From Ichthyophis bannanicus (taxonomy: Eukaryota > Chordata > Amphibia > Gymnophiona > Ichthyophiidae), in NCBI GenBank assembly GCA_033557465.1, contig CM066047.1, forward strand, positions 6,820,001-6,884,000: a DNA stretch of 64,000 bases, given 5' to 3'. Each line of letters begins with the position of its first letter. Position 1 is the first letter of the stretch. The notes beneath the pieces were generated by a model that ran no database searches, was not told the DNA's origin, and saw only the letters and a program-made list of their open reading frames with translations. This document shows positions 22,630-33,280 of the stretch, one piece after another. The position numbers were made by a program, and so were the translations under genes.

Positions 22630-25600
22630 AATAACAATGTGGTGCATTCACCTTTCCCATTGCACTCAGTCGTGGGTCTATAGAACGTGGCACATTAACC
22701 TTTCCCACTGCACTCAGTCGTGGGTCTATAGAACGTGGCACATTCACCTTTCCCATTGCACTCAGTCGTGGGTCTATAGAACGTGGCACATTCACCTTTC
22801 CCATTGCACTCAGTCGTGGGTCTATAGAACGTGGCACATTCACCTTTCCCATTGCACTTAGTCGTGGGTCTATAGAACGTGGCACATTAACCTTTCCCAC
22901 TGCACTCAGTCGTGGGTCTATAGAACGTGGCACATTCACCTTTCCCATTGCACTCAGTCGTGGGTCTATAGAACGTGGCACATTCACCTTTCCCATTGCA
23001 CTCAGTCGTGGGTCTATAGAACGTGGCACATTCACCTTTCCCATTGCACTCAGTCGTGGATCTATAGAACGTGGCACATTCACCTTTCCTACTGCACTCA
23101 GTCGTGGATCTATAGAACGTGGCACATTCACCTTTCCCACTGCACTCAGTCATGGGTCTATAGAACGTGGCACATTCACCTTTCCCACTGCACTCAGTCA
23201 TGGGTCTATAGAACGTGGCACATTCACCTTTCCCACTCCACTCAGTCGTGGGTCTATAGAACGTGGCGCATTCACCTTTCCTACTGCACTCAGTCGTGGG
23301 TCTATAGAACGTGGCGCATTCACCTTTCCCACTGCACTCAGTCGTGGGTCTATAGAACGTGGCGCATTCACCTTTCCCACTGCACTCAGTCGTGGGTCTA
23401 TAGAACGTGGCGCATTCACCTTTCCCACTGCACTCAGTCGTGGGTCTATAGAACGTGGCGCATTCACCTTTCCCACTGCACTCAGTCGTGGGTCTATAGA
23501 ACGTGGCACATTCACCTTTCCTACTGCACTCAGTCATGGATCTATAGAATGTGGTGCATTCACCTTTCCCACTGCACTCAGTCGTGGGTCTATAGAACGT
23601 GGCACATTCACCTTTCCCATTGCACTCAGTCGTGGGTCTATAGAACGTGGCGCATTCACCTTTCCTACTGCACTCAGTCATGGGTCTATAGAACGTGGCA
23701 CATTCACCTTTCCCACTGCACTCAGTCGTGGGTCTATAGAACGTGGTGCATTCACCTTTCCCACTGCACTCAGTCGTGGGTCTATAGAACGTGGCACATT
23801 CACCTTTCCTACTGCACTCAGTTGTGGGTCTATAGAACGTGGCACATTCACCTTTCCCACTGCACTCAGTCGTGGGTCTATAGAACGTGGCGCATTCACC
23901 TTTCCCACTGCACTCAGTCATGGGTCTATAGAACGTGGCGCATTCACCTTTCCCACTGCACTCAGTCATGGGTCTATAGAACGTGGCACATTCACCTTTC
24001 CCACTCCACTCAGTCGTGGGTCTATAGAACGTGGCACATTCACCTTTCCCACTGCACTCAGTCATGGGTCTATAGAACGTGGCACATTCACCTTTCCCAT
24101 TGCACTCAGTCATGGGTCTATAGAACGTGGCGCATTCACCTTTCCTACTGCACTCAGTCGTGGGTCTATAGAACGTGGCACATTCACCTTTCCCATTGCA
24201 CTCAGTCGTGGGTCTATAGAACGTGGCGCATTCACCTTTCCTACTGCACTCAGTCATGGGTCTATAGAACGTGGCACATTCACCTTTCCCACTCCACTCA
24301 GTCATGGGTCTATAGAACATGGCACATTCACCTTTCCCACTGCACTCAGTCATGGGTCTATAGAACGTGGCGCATTCACCTTTCCTACTGCACTCAGTCA
24401 TGGGTCTATAGAACGTGGCGCATTCACCTTTCCTACTGTAGTCAAGTCATGGGTCTATAGAACGTGGCGCATTCACCTTTCCCACTGCACTCAGTCGTGG
24501 GTCTATAGAACGTGGCGCATTCACCTTTACCACTGCACTCAGTCATGGATCTATAGAAGGTGGTGCATTCACCTTTCCCACTGCACTCAGTCGTGGGTCT
24601 ATAGAACGTGGCGCATTCACCTTTCCCACTGCACTCAGTCGTGGGTCTATAGAACGTGGCGCATTCACCTTTCCTAGTGCACTCAGTCATGGGTCTATAG
24701 AACGTGGCACATTCACCTTTCCCACTCCACTCAGTCGTGGGTCTATAGAACATGGCACATTCACCTTTCCCACTGCACTCAGTCATGGGTCTATAGAACG
24801 TGGCACACTCACCTTTCCCATTGCACTCAGTCGTGGGTCTATAGAACGTGGCGCATTCACCTTTCCTACTGCACTCAGTCATGGGTCTATAGAACGTGGC
24901 ACATTCACCTTTCCCACTCCACTCAGTCATGGGTCTATAGAACGTGGCACATTCACCTTTCCCACTGCACTCAGTCATGGGTCTATAGAACGTGGCACAT
25001 TCACCTTTCCCATTGCACTCAGTCGTGGGTCTATAGAACGTGGCGCATTCACCTTTCCTACTGTACTCAAGTCATGGGTCTATAGAACGTGGCGCATTCA
25101 CCTTTCCCACTGCACTCAGTCGTGGGTCTATAGAACGTGGCGCATTCACCTTTACCACTGCACTCAGTCATGGATCTATAGAATGTGGCGCATTCACCTT
25201 TCCCACTGCACTCAGTCGTGGGTCTATAGAACGTGGCGCATTCACCTTTCCCACTGCACTCAGTCGTGGGTCTATAGAACGTGGCGCATTCACCTTTCCT
25301 AGTGCACTCAGTCATGGGTCTATAGAACGTGGCACATTCACCTTTCCCACTCCACTCAGTCGTGGGTCTATAGAACATGGCACATTCACCTTTCCCACTG
25401 CACTCAGTCATGGGTCTATAGAACGTGGCACACTCACCTTTCCCATTGCACTCAGTCGTGGGTCTATAGAACGTGGCGCATTCACCTTTCCTACTGCACT
25501 CAGTCATGGATCTATAGAATGTGGTGCATTCACCTTTCCCACTGCACAGTCGTGGGTCTATAGAACATGGCACATTCACCTTTCCCACTGCACTCAGTCG

Positions 25601-26528
25601 TGGGTCTATAGAACGTGGTGCATTCACCTTTCCCATTGCACTCAGTCATGGGTCTATAGAAGGTGGCACATTCACCTTTCCCATTGCACTCAGTCGTGGG
25701 TCTATAGAACGTGGCACATTCACCTTTCCTACTGCACTCAGTCGTGGGTCTATAGAACATGGCGCATTCACCTTTCCTACTGTACTCAGTCGTGGGTCTA
25801 TAGAACGTGGCGCATTCACCTTTCCCACTGCACTCAGTCGTGGGTCTATAGAACGTGGCGCATTCACCTTTCCCACTGCACTCAGTCATGGGTCTATAGA
25901 ACGTGGCGCATTCACCTTTCCTACTGCACTCAGTCGTGGGTCTATAGAACGTGGCGCATTCACCTTTCCCACTGCACTCAGTCGTGGATCTATAGAACGT
26001 GGCGCATTCACCTTTCCTACTGTACTCAAGTCATGGGTCTATAGAACGTGGTGCATTCACCTTTCCCACTGCACTCAGTCGTGGGTCTATAGAACGTGGC
26101 GCATTCACCTTTCCCACTGCACTCAGTCGTGGGTCTATAGAACGTGGCGCATTCACCTTTCCCACTGCACTCAGTCGTGGGTCTATAGAACGTGGCGCAT
26201 TCACCTTTCCCACTGCACTCAGTCGTGGGTCTATAGAACGTGGCGCATTCACCTTTCCCACTGCACTCAGTCATGGGTCTATAGAACGTGGTGCATTCAC
26301 CTTTCCCACTGCACTCAGTCGTGGGTCTATAGAACGTGGCGCATTCACCTTTTCCACTGCACTCAGTCGTGGGTCTATAGAACGTGGCGCATTCACCTTT
26401 CCTACTGCACTCAGTCGTGGGTCTATAGAACGTGGCACATTCACCTTTCCCACTGCACTCAGTCGTGGGTCTATAGAACGTGGCGCATTCACCTTTCCCA
26501 CTGCACTCAGGTATGGGTCTATAGACTA
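22630..26528. repeat. 48-bp minisatellite, about 80 copies
   Basis: The unit is CACTCAGTCGTGGGTCTATA, GAACGTGGCACATTCACCTT, TCCCATTG (48 bp). Variants alternate at a few sites (CGTGG/CATGG, GGCACATT/GGCGCATT, CCCATT/CCCACT/CCTACT). Units with an extra A (TACTCAAGTCATGG, and TAGTCAAG in one) lie at about 24,435, 25,060 and 26,015. The first two are 625 bp apart, which equals thirteen units plus one base, and the intervening variant order recurs, showing a higher-order repeat. Four of six frames are open over long stretches; a stop-free 48-mer explains this, so no gene is called. Confidence 0.97.
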
Positions 26529-26975
26529 GTTTTCCCTAGGCTGGATGTAAGCTGTAAACTGTTTTGCAGGATCCTCTTTCTCAGTTTTGTGCTCTAAATT
26601 TCTGTGCACTAGGGAATTTTCTCTCATGTTATGTTCATTCAGGAAATCATCTTAGAGGTTTGCAGTATAGATTGATGCTCACTGCTACTGTCATTATCAA
26701 CTTGAGGCTGGGACCCAACACTCCGCATCCTGGTAAATGAACTGTCTGAGGGCAGTGTGTTGATTCTTCTTAAATTGTACAGCATGCTCTGGTTATGGGA
26801 TGCCCAGTCTCTGAATCACAGCACTGCACAAAAAGCGCAGTAAACTGGGAGAGTATGATAGGGAGTGATGTGAATCTATGTCATTTCTGCTCTGGTGCGG
26901 GTCCTGATCAGGAAAAAAGATGGCATCACAGTAAACTGAAGTAAACTGAACTAATCGTTTGAATTCTCACCTAAA
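26529..26975. other. No recognisable feature
   Basis: Unique-looking sequence between the 48-bp array and the 5S-like sequence. Confidence 0.4.
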
Positions 26976-27090
26976 GTCTTCAGCTGTCCCGAATGAAGCT
27001 GCTCTTTGCTGATCTCAGAAGCTAAGCAGAGTTGGGTCTGGCCAGTACTTGGATGGGAAAGTGCCTTGGAATACCAGAGGCTGTAAACTC
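26976..27090 (+). pseudogene. 5S rRNA-like sequence
   Basis: The stretch aligns over nearly the whole length of vertebrate 5S rRNA. The best part is CTGATCTCAGAAGCTAAGCA, then GTACTTGGATGGGAAAGTGC and GGAATACCAGAGGCTGTA. These hold the internal control region (A-box-like AAGCTAAGCA and the C-box region GGATGGGA). The 5' third is more diverged. No T-run terminator follows immediately. It may be a single retropseudogene or the head of a 5S-derived (SINE3-type) SINE; I do not see a SINE body after it. It is unlikely to be functional. Confidence 0.8.
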
Positions 27091-28645
27091 AGCACCCGCA
27101 GCATCAAAGGCACACAGAGTATTTCCAAAAAGGTATGAAACAAAGTTCCTGAGAGCTACAAAGCCAGCTGCCCCCTCTCAAGTATTAATTGTGCCTGCTC
27201 ACAAAGTTTAATTTATACTAGCCAGCTGTTTTCTTGGTGTGTTTAGTAGAGGTTTCAATAAGTCCATTAAAGCAGTACTGCTGCCCTGCCCTCCCTCCCT
27301 CTGCCCACATTTAACCCTCTTGTCGCTGGGAACTTAGAAAGGGTATCTTGCACATGAAGGAGGTTTCATACTTGAGAGCAGATACTTACTGGAGAACTCA
27401 ACAATAAGCACAGAAAATAAGCATGTTTGGGTCATTTCATCCTTTGTAGCAAAGCATAGTGTACAGCTCCATCTCATTCTCAAACAAAAGTGTCTCACAA
27501 TCAACAGTGAGTGAAGGGACCAGCAGGCAGCTCCAGACCTTGAAATACAAAGGCCTCAGAGATTGCCGGGAGACCAGATGTTTAGCAGGCTTCTGGGATC
27601 TTGCACAGTCCTGTAGCGCTTGTCAGTGCTGAGTCCTCTGCTGAGACAGATGTGCGTTACTCATCATTTACCATTTTCTCATGCCTAAAATCTTACAGAT
27701 GTTGGATGCATTAAGCTTGGATCTAGTGGGAAAAGTATTACGTTTTTTAATTAAGAATAAGATAAGATATCAAGGAATCTGGCTGGCCTGGTGGCTCTAT
27801 TGCCATGAAGAGGATCAGCACTTGCAGCCCCCTGTATGAAGGAGAGGGGAGGTAGGGACGCAGTTATTGTACAAATGCAGGGCATATGATTGCAGGGTTC
27901 TAGTGTGTAGCCTGAGGACCGATGCTGCAGTAACTGGGCTCCCATGGGCTGGAATCAGATATAAAATAGAAGGAGGTTCTCCAGACTCAGTGACACTGCC
28001 CACTGGAGGTTGGTTGTGATTGAGTTGAAGCCCAAAAAAAAATTTCATAGAAACCAAACAGTAGGCGAGATAAGAATGAATCAGCTATAAACTGGATATA
28101 GAAAAGGTCAACAGTTAATGCTAAAGCAGATTTCGTAGTGCTGCTGTATCCAGAACCTGCTGTACTGTGCACACAGTGGGATGTGCACTCTCAGCATTGC
28201 TGATGCTCTGACATATCTGTCTCTGGTACTCGGCTAATTTTTATCTCATACTTATGTACTGCCAACCTGGTAAACTGCTCCCAGTGGTGCACAGTGCAAT
28301 AAAATGACTTTCGTAACAGAAATATACAGAAAATCAGTCCTGCTGCTACTGCGTCACAGCAATATAGACAGCAGTCCCATCTTTTAGGAAGTCTACACAG
28401 AAACACCTGTGCTTTAGTGGTACATCTATGTCCTGTGCTGGTCCAGGCTGCTGTCTGGGATCCCTGTACTTCTTAGGTATTGTACGCTTATGGGGGATTA
28501 TTTTTTCCCCATCTGATATCTACAGTCTTACGCAGCACAACTGGATTGCTGGAGGGCAGTTGTGAAAGCTGACATGGGCGTTGGAAATAAGATCCAAAGG
28601 ATCCAAATTGTGATTACAGCTGTGTCAGTTGGGCTTTCTGTATTT
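27091..28645. other. No recognisable gene
   Basis: Nothing supported; short open frames here look like chance. Confidence 0.4.
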
Positions 28646-28745
28646 GTAATTTATTTATTTAGACAGTTTTGTATACCACCTTATCCTTCAATCAAAGTGG
28701 TCACAACACAATAGGAGGTATACATTTAACAGAAATGTAATGTAA
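28646..28745 (-). repeat. L2-type LINE/SINE 3' tail
   Basis: Minus-strand order: CCACTTT, loop, AAGGTGG, TATACAAAACTGTC, then (TAAA)n. The stem uses CCAC/GTGG in place of CCGC/GCGG and still pairs. Confidence 0.65.
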
Positions 28746-29133
28746 TAGATGGTTAAAGCTTGAAATACCGAGCACAAGAGGAAGGAGAAACGGGGAACTA
28801 GTCTTCAGATAACAGTCATCCGGCTACAGATTTCAGACTAACTCCTGCAACGACTCTGAGCCAGTTCCAAAGTGCATATAGAGACCTTAATGAGTTAGGA
28901 AGATAGCAAGGGTCATTATAACGATATATATGGGGGGGGGAGGGAAATATTGAAAACCATTCTACTGTGGAAGTTGGGTCATTGATTACTACTCGACCTT
29001 TCTACAGAGAACGCAAGAGACAATCCTGTGGCAGAGGAAAGGCAGACATCAGAACAAAGTATAGAACTTTTATTCTACAAAACTACATGAGTTGTTTCCA
29101 ATGGAAAAGTTACCCAGAGAAAAAGTACAAATC

Positions 29134-29556
29134 TCTTTTTTTTTATTAGATTTTCTTTACAAGCAAAATGTAATACTTTGATAAAGAAAAGATACATAAA
29201 ACAGCAATAAAGAAATGAGCATAATGATAATACAAAAACCGTAGCCCACATCAAGTGGAGCAAATGATGACTCCTAAAACAAACATATTAAGGATAAAAT
29301 GAAGAGGCAATTTGATCTAAGCCCCCTTCAACCACATTGTTTTTTTAACAGTAGAAGGAATATAATACAAGTGTGAGACAGTTAAGGAATCAGGAAAAGC
29401 TAACACTTCCTTAAAAAAATTTTCAAGCAAAATCCTATGTGAAAGTAAAGCAGACTGAGGAAAATTAAGAAACCTCAAATTGCAGCTACGATGAGAATTT
29501 TCCAACGCTTCTATTTTAGCATGTAAAGACAAAGAATCCTTAATAGCCGCAACACT
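29134..29556 (-). pseudogene. L1-like ORF1 fragment, first arm of a head-to-head pair
   Basis: The minus strand encodes SLSLHAKIEALENSHRSCNL and LRFLNFPQSALLSHRILLEN, the end of the coiled coil and the start of the RNA-binding domain of L1 ORF1 proteins (family pattern LEN-x-x-R-x-x-N-L-R). It breaks off near YYIPSTVKK. An A-rich end in the minus direction (T9-10 at about 29,135-29,144) lies further left. The partner continuing the ORF1 domain lies on the plus strand immediately to the right. Confidence 0.7.
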
Positions 29557-30153
29557 CGTAGTGTGCAAAGAAAGACAGCTTTTCTCGAAGACTCTCAAGA
29601 TAACATCTCTACTCGAGCCACCTTGTTGGTTACTTTTCCCTCTGTTGAGGTTAAACAGCGCATCCTCAGGGCCTTCTTTAAAATTAAGTCTGTTAAGTTT
29701 TGCGGACAAATGGTTTCTATTTTTCCTGATGTTTCACGAAATACCCAGTTGCGGCGGAGGCAATTTCTACAGCTTAAGCCCCATGTATTGGCATTGGGTG
29801 CTTCTTTTTTTCTCCGTTATCCCTGCAAATGTTTGGTGGGCCATGAAGATGCTCTGCATACCTTCGCAGAAGTTTCTCATCTTGAAAAGTTTCTTAAGGA
29901 AAGACGGGTGGTAGTCAGGACTGAAGATTCAGTAAATGTTGCCCCCTTATTGTTGAGATAATGTTCTCATGATTCCCTTATTCTGCAATTATGTGTATCA
30001 TTGACATTGCTGATCCCATAATGTGGACTTTATCCTGGTCATAAATGCCTTTGTTCTGTTTCTTATTTTGTTAGAATTCGGATTGACCTTTCACTGTATT
30101 TTGGTTATGTATATTGACTGAAAACGCAATAAAAAAGAAAAAAAAAGAAAAAA
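29557..30153 (+). pseudogene. L1-like ORF1 C-terminal half with 3' UTR and A-rich tail
   Basis: The plus strand encodes ISTRATLLVTFPSVEVKQRI, VSIFPDVSRNTQLRRRQFLQ and LALGASFFLRYPCKCLV, matching the ORF1 C-terminal domain (family pattern F-x-D-x-S-x-x-T-x-x-R-R). The frame stops at 29,961. About 165 bp of AT-rich sequence and an A-rich tail (AATAAAAAAGAAAAAAAAAG) follow directly, with no ORF2. ORF1-only L1 derivatives (HAL1 type) are known in mammals; this could be an analogous element or a deletion. Confidence 0.7.
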
Positions 30154-30329
30154 TGAAGAGAGGTTAGAAAACAAATTCCCTCGCTTAATAGCAGCCCGGT
30201 ACTCACCCTAACCAAATACTGAACTAAATATTATGTAATAAAAACCATTTCCAGCTGTAAAGGATCAAGAAAAATAAATCTGTTCTCTAGATAAGTAATC
30301 AAGCATTTCCAGGGATACCTCAGATAAAA

Positions 30330-31130
30330 AGAAGATCCCAAGACTATTACCAACGCTAGGTTTTTGCACTTATCGCACAACAGGAGCAAAATCTAACACA
30401 TGGTTGAGACATTTGGAAAATTTTTCATTTTAAATCCAGAAAACATATCCTTGTTCTTAAAGCAACTTTTTAGAATAGAAACCTTATCCTAGTCTGACCG
30501 AAATGAGACAGCCAAAGTAGCCTGTGAGGATATTGCATCTTCCAAATTCTCCAGGAAAGAAGTTAAATCCACATCAGGTTGATTAATTAAACATATCAAA
30601 ATCCTCTGGAGATACAGGTGCAACTTTTCCCTCTGATATAGCGTAGAGATCAAAATAGAGTCAGAAATGGGCAAAACTAATACTTCACAAAAATATTTCC
30701 TCAATAAAATTTCTGATGAAAGCAAATTATGAAGAAGAAAGTTCAAAATCCTCAAATTCCTTGACCTGACTACTTTCTCAAGAGACTAACACATGATGAA
30801 AATAGCAGTACTAACTGATTTTCGGAAAAAGCATGGAGACCTTAGATAATTCCCTGGAGAAACCCTTCATCTTCTCATCACGGGTTTCCAGTCAAGCCTC
30901 CATTTCCTGAGAAAACTAGCAGAGCTGGGAAATGGTAGAAACTAGCATTATCTCAGTCCAGGTTACCACCTGCCACATGTTGGCCAGGGATCCCCTGAGC
31001 ATCCACGGCAGGTGAAACCCAAGAAAAAGGTTTAGGTAATGAAACATTAACAGAAGATGAAGAGGAAGAGCTCTAGTTTGCAGGAAAGTCCTCAGCACAA
31101 GCTTCAGATGGAGAGGGAGGAGTCATGTGA
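30330..31130 (-). pseudogene. Second L1-like ORF1 remnant
   Basis: The minus strand encodes LRILNFLLHNLLSSEILLRK and DLTSFLENLEDAISSQATLA, aligning with the ORF1 region of the neighbouring copies (LRFLNFP...; LEDSQDNISTRATLLVTF). Upstream sequence to about 31,130 looks like the N-terminal part with stops. It is inactive and has diverged from the copies at 29.1-30.1 kb. Confidence 0.65.
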
Positions 31131-31784
31131 TCCAGAGAATTCAGTAAACTCCCCCGAGAGGTGAATTTAAGGAGACGCCACTTCTTCCATCAGTTTTAAA
31201 TGTTTATCCATCGGCCTTGTTACTAAGCTTTTCTCTATAGTTTGTTTCTTCTTCCTCTTGCCTTCAGGTGGCATCCACACCGCAAAACTAAATTCAAAAC
31301 ACCAAGGCCTTGCTGTTCCTTCGGTGCTCCAAAGGGGTGTGGCCTGCCCATGATTGTGATGGCCATGCATCACCCAGCAGTGCCATCTTATCGGGTCCTA
31401 GGAGTGATGTCAGAGGGATTGCCCCAGTCAAGCCTGCAACGGGTAACATGGTTTACCAGCACCTTACAGCCTCACCTCACCACTGGCTGTCCCTGTAGGT
31501 AGAAATCTTTATGGCAATAATGAAACCAAAATCTACCTGCATAGACTGGTTTTCAGTATTACAGCAAACTGTATAGCTTCAAATTGCCCAGCAGCAAAGA
31601 GACTGCCTATTTAGCCCAAAGGTGGATTGCTCAATGCAAAGTCCATGCGCACTTTGAGCTGTGAAATTGCCCAGGGAAAACTAGCTGTTGATGATTGCAT
31701 TTGCCTTTATCTTTTCTGAAGAACACAGTACACTAAAATGTGCTAAGTACGTGTTTACGATAGGAGCAAAATCTAACACATGGT
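31131..31784. other. No gene; 24-bp duplicate
   Basis: Nothing coding. The words AGGAGCAAAATCTAACACAT and the following GGTT at about 31,764-31,787 repeat exactly those at about 30,381-30,404 inside the L1 ORF1 remnant. Confidence 0.5.
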
Positions 31785-31979
31785 TATTTATTTATTTAAG
31801 GGTTTTATATACCGCCTTTCAGCTAAATCAAAGCGGTTTACAAATAACCAACAAAACCCATTACATTTCAAGAAATTTAAACAGGTTACTAAATAAAAGA
31901 AGGAGGTTATATGAGAAAGTTTGCATCTGAACTTTGCATTTTAGCAATAGAACTTGTTTACAAGGATGAACTTATGTAC

Positions 31980-33280
31980 TGTCAGAAACACTTCCCTGGT
32001 GGCCAGTGGATGCCAGGGCAGGTGCGACACAAAATATAAAGTTAAGATTTGAGAGTCTTTTACAAGGCCCAAATGGCTCTTGGTCTTTGTAGTTTCCTTG
32101 AGCTCCAAATCTCTAATGAAATATTTAAGCAGAGTGGTGGGAAAAAATAAGGCTTTTATTTCCCGTCTTTCCTGAGGTTCAAAAGTATTGGGTTACAACA
32201 TGAAAGCAAAAGTCCTTACTTCAGGTAGAATAACAAACTTAGGCTTTTCAAACAAAACTATCATACATTACAGGAATGGTGGCGCTTAACCAAATTAAGA
32301 ATGCTCTGTTGGTACTTTAAACAGATCACAACTCTGGCAGAGATTCTAGACTCCCGGAAATACGCAATGTACAATCCATGTCATGGTCAGATACCTCTTC
32401 TATGGGATCCACTTGCATTTGCTCATACTCCGATAACTCTGATTCACTGTCCCTGGTTTCATGCAAACCATATTCAGGGGTTTTGTATATTTGCTCTATC
32501 AAGTCCCAATGTCCTGGGCCTAAGCTAGGGCGTCGGCCCTGTGCTATATTGAGCTTACAAGTATCCCTTCTTCTTGGAGGTTTTACATCAGCATTATATA
32601 AACCTTTATCCTTCACAGCATTCTTCTTAGACATATATTTTCCATACCTTTTATTGCAGCAGCCTGGTGATGAAAGGTTTTCTCCTTTGGCTTGCTTCCT
32701 CCCCTCAGAAGCTTCGTGCCAATCCTCTCTCTGAAAGTTTGCTTTAGCTTTCAACCGTGGGAACAGCTCTCCTGGTAAGTGCCTGCTCCTGCAACATCCC
32801 AAATCCTGGCTTCCGTGCTCAGCCTGGCTTTTCCTTCCCAACTGATTCCCACTTGCTTCTTGCTTGCAATCAATGTAAGGCTTTCTCCTCTGCCAGCCAA
32901 CAGCTTTCTCACCAACCTGAGCCGGTCCTTCCTTGGCTCCTTGTGGCTTCCTGTTAGCTCCTGGAGATTCTCTGTTAGATCCTTCTCTGGCTTGAGACGA
33001 TTCTCTTCCAGCTTGACCTGGTCCTCTCTCCTGGACCCGACCTGGTCCTCCTCCCTTAGCTTGAGGCAGTTCTTCCTTATAAAGAACTCCTCCTTGAGGC
33101 ATGTGAATTGTTTGTCATGTGCTCCTGACCAGCTGGGCGTGGCACTCCAGTCTCTCTGACTGCACTCCTGCTCCCTCTAGCTGGTCCCTGTGAACATTGC
33201 ACTCTGTGCACATCTTTTTCTCTGTGTAAAACAGTTTCATGTCTCTCATCAGGGCTCTCATCAGCCCCCGCTGCATCACA
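31980..33280 (-). repeat. 3' LTR of the first LTR element
   Basis: It is 1301 bp. It holds a GGGAAATAAAAGCC polyadenylation signal (plus-strand position about 32,146-32,160) some 170 bp before its end. Open frame 32,326-33,102 encodes the LTR protein. Relative to the other LTR it lacks a 21-bp tandem copy and 2 bp near 33,088; the 2-bp difference breaks the join between pol and the LTR protein here. Confidence 0.9.
32326..33280 (-). CDS. LTR-encoded protein, 3' LTR copy (frameshifted from pol)
   Basis: From the LTR edge the pol frame runs to 33,077, while the rest is open in another frame from 33,102 to 32,326 because of a 2-bp indel. The product is basic and Gln/Gly/Arg-rich in its first half and acidic at its end (QMQVDPIEEVSDHDMDC, then a short tail). 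I recognise no known domain. See the intact copy in the 5' LTR. Confidence 0.55.

Noticed and set aside
22630..26528. Possible CRISPR-like array
   Set aside because: Units are contiguous with no unique spacers, and the window is clearly eukaryotic.
22630..26597. Very long open frames (up to 504 codons) on both strands
   Set aside because: They are by-products of a stop-free 48-bp tandem unit; four frames are open at once and no start context or splice structure supports a gene.
32378..33159. Plus-strand open frames opposite the LTR protein
   Set aside because: Shadows of the minus-strand frame, repeated in the second LTR because the LTRs are duplicates.
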